From assembly GCF_943913695.1 (NCBI RefSeq), contig NZ_CALTZE010000053.1:1-24146 (forward strand): 24,146 bases of DNA. Direction: 5' to 3'. Each line of letters opens with the position of its first letter. Position 1 is the first letter of the stretch. A model generated the notes under the pieces. The model was given only the letters and a program-made list of their open reading frames with translations, was not told where the DNA came from and did not search any database. Below are positions 22,699 through 24,146 of this stretch, in pieces. The DNA is from an uncultured Marmoricola sp. Its GTDB lineage: Bacteria; Actinomycetota; Actinomycetes; Propionibacteriales; Nocardioidaceae. The translations under genes and the position numbers were made by a program.

Positions 22699-23343
22699 TC
22701 AGCCGACGGTGAGGAACCCCGACACCAGGCACTCGTTGCCGCGCTCGTCGACGAGGAGCGAGCCCTCCACCACCGTCCCGTCGGCGCCGGAGTAGGACAG
22801 CTGCACCTGGTTGATGTTGCCGTTGGCGCCCGGTGGGAGCAGCGACTGGGTGTCGCCGAGGTCGAAGTCGCCGCTCTCCTGGTCGGCCGACACCGGGTCG
22901 GCCGGGGTGGGTGCGCTGTCGCCGAAGGCCGTCACGAAGATCGAGCCGTCGGCTGCCGTGGAGGTGGCAGCCAGCTCCCACCCGACCGTGGCGTCGCACT
23001 CGCCGCCGATGCGCAGGCCGGGACGTTCGAGCATCACGTAGGGGCGGGTGTCCGCCGTGGTGAGCTGCGCCCTGACCTTGACGATCTCGGCGCTGTCGAG
23101 CCGGCCCGAGGAGCGCGCGTGCACGGCTGTGTCGGCGTTGGGCACCACTGCCAGCGTGGCCTCGTTGACGTCGGCGCCCGTGACCTGGCCGTTCTTGATC
23201 TTCACGCTGGTCACGGCGTTGTCCTTCAGCTGGGCGGTGCCGATCTTGACCGCGGCGTACGACGTGCCGCTCAGCGCGACCACCAGGGCGAGGGTCGCGG
23301 TGACGGCGGCGTAGCGCCCCGAGTGCAGGCGTGGCAGGTGCAC
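22699..23343 (-). CDS. Secreted protein of unknown function with an actinobacterial V-K-N-G/A-x-L-K-D stalk
   Basis: A 214-residue protein with a signal peptide: basic start HLPRLHSGRY, core AAVTATLALVVALSGT, probable cleavage after SYA. The mature start VKIGTAQLKDNAVTSVKIKNGQVTGADVNEATL is the short-repeat segment common at the N-terminus of surface-exposed actinobacterial proteins (also fused to collagen-like tails). The remainder is beta-rich, with two cysteines (IGGECDATVG and NECLVSG) that could form a disulfide. The GTG at 23343 is selected by CACACT 6 nt upstream and by the signal peptide; the longer frame toward 23532 runs into the repeat array. Function unknown. Confidence 0.7.
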   Translation of the reverse strand: MHLPRLHSGRYAAVTATLALVVALSGTSYAAVKIGTAQLKDNAVTSVKIKNGQVTGADVNEATLAVVPNADTAVHARSSGRLDSAEIVKVRAQLTTADTRPYVMLERPGLRIGGECDATVGWELAATSTAADGSIFVTAFGDSAPTPADPVSADQESGDFDLGDTQSLLPPGANGNINQVQLSYSGADGTVVEGSLLVDERGNECLVSGFLTVG

Positions 23344-23349
23344 CCCAGC

Positions 23350-23355
23350 AGTGTG
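23350..23355 (-). promoter_or_regulatory. Possible leaderless -10 element (secreted protein)
   Basis: Minus-strand CACACT is followed by 6 nt and the GTG at 23343. Confidence 0.4.
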
Positions 23356-23416
23356 GCCAGCCCGGAGCGCCCGCGAGGCAGAATCCGCCAACTCCCCTTG
23401 GTGTGACCCCGGTCGT

Positions 23417-24146
23417 CGGTCGAGGAGTGAGCATCTGTTGGTCGAGGAGGTCGCGCAACACGTGCCGTTGTGTTGGTCCAGGAGGTCGCGCGGCACGTGG
23501 GTTGTGTTGGTCGAGGAGGTCGCGCGGCACATGCGGTTGTTGGTCGAGGAGGTCGCGCAGCGACCGTCTCGAGACCCCGGGAGACGGGTGGCCCCTTCGT
23601 GACGCCCGCTCGTTCCTCGCGGGCTCCTCAGGGAGCGAGGGCGCCGCTGGTCGAGGCGGGCGCGCAGCGCGTGCGGTTGTTGGTCGAGGAGGTCGCGCAG
23701 CGACCGTCTCGAGACCCGGTGAGCCGGGCGCTCCCTTCGTGACGCCCGCTCGTTCCTCGCGGGCTCCTCAGGGAGCGGGGCGTCGTTGGTCGAGGAGGTC
23801 GCGCGGCACGTGCGGTTGTTGGTCGAGGAGGTCGCGCAGCGACCGTCTCGAGACCCCGTGAGCCGGGCGCCCCTTCGTGACGCCCGCTCGCTCCTCGCGG
23901 GCTCCTCAGGGAGCGGGGCGCCGTTGGTCGAGGAGGTCGCGCAAGACGTGCGGTTGTTGGTCGAGGAGGTCGCGCAGCGACCGTCTCGAGACCCGGGGAG
24001 CCGGGCGCGCCCTTCGTGACGCCCGCTCGTTCCTCGCGGGCTCCTCAGGGAGCGGGGTGCTGCAGGTCGAGGAGGTCGCGCAGTACGTGCTGTTGTTGGT
24101 CGAGGAGGTCGCGCAGCGACCGTCTCGAGACCCGGGGAGCCGGGCG
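23417..24146. repeat. Tandem array of palindromic repeats (~139-bp period), running off the window
   Basis: The 5' part has short units starting at 23438, 23473 and 23507 (33-35-bp period, core GGTCGAGGAGGTCGCGC). From 23540 the array settles into a ~139-bp period: full palindromic units begin at 23540, 23680, 23819, 23957 and 24096 (steps 140, 139, 138, 139). Each period has a half unit (CACGTGCGGTTG end), a full unit with the inner stem GGTCGC-GCA-GCGACC plus outer GAG/CTC and GGTC/GACC pairs, and a ~70-bp spacer containing GCCCGC...GCGGGC and CTCCTCAGGGAGCGGGG. No credible gene lies in this 800-bp stretch; open frames across it merely translate the repeat. Confidence 0.88.

Noticed and set aside
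23417..24146. A CRISPR array
   Set aside because: Spacers between the repeated units are nearly identical to each other, units are palindromic with half-units, and no cas genes are near.
23344..24146. Open frames across the terminal array as repeat-rich proteins
   Set aside because: They exist in several frames on both strands only because the repeat lacks stop codons; no start context, and the period is not a multiple of 3 throughout.

Overview
The window is very GC-rich, densely coded bacterial DNA with strong third-position G/C, GTG starts and many start codons that sit 6-8 nt after a -10-like hexamer (leaderless messages). A mycothiol-dependent-type maleylpyruvate isomerase homologue, a three-gene branched-chain/pyruvate dehydrogenase operon of actinobacterial type, a FadE5-like acyl-CoA dehydrogenase and a DUF6458-type small protein point to an actinobacterium, most probably Nocardioides or another Nocardioidaceae. 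This placement is inferred from protein style and was not checked by a search. No tRNA, rRNA, CRISPR array, transposase or phage gene is visible.

Layout. 1-3163: a dimethylargininase/amidinohydrolase gene behind two palindromic operators, then a Pat/HisC-like aminotransferase and a Xi-class (glutathionyl-hydroquinone-reductase-like) GST. 3207-5837: a 14-TM drug-efflux MFS gene divergent from a regulator made of two fused MarR domains; the shared promoter region carries two 21-bp direct repeats exactly 50 bp apart. 5848-6826: a DUF2945 protein and a four-TM membrane protein. 6995-10629: E1alpha-E1beta-E2 of a 2-oxoacid dehydrogenase (no E3), with a CRP-like site upstream; the E2 gene carries an AT-richer 26-bp palindrome inside its reading frame. 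10701-12439: a two-gene ABC-2 exporter.

12431-13848 is the most unusual part. A gene of the actinobacterial 'AbiEi-like N-terminus + DUF559/Vsr-like nuclease C-terminus' type lies between two directly repeated ~76-bp elements, each a perfect 20-22-bp inverted repeat. The gene itself is broken by ~250-275 bp of palindromic repeat DNA. The same palindromic family forms a ~139-bp tandem array at 23417-24146 that runs off the window. Its hairpin shows compensatory base changes between copies, so the structure, not only the sequence, appears to be maintained.

13868-17770: an epimerase-like gene, a secreted L,D-transpeptidase-like protein, and a tightly overlapping minus-strand operon (mycothiol-dependent isomerase-like, SDR lacking catalytic residues, GNAT). 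17889-20824: DUF6458 protein, FadE5-like acyl-CoA dehydrogenase with a promoter/operator, and a divergent cysteine-free Rrf2 regulator. 20910-23343: a sulfotransferase-like protein with a degenerate P-loop, a DUF2461 protein and a secreted protein of unknown function.

The clearest metabolic theme is acyl-CoA and branched-chain 2-oxoacid oxidation, alongside amino-acid nitrogen metabolism (dimethylargininase, aminotransferase) and export. The accessory signal comes from the repeat families.
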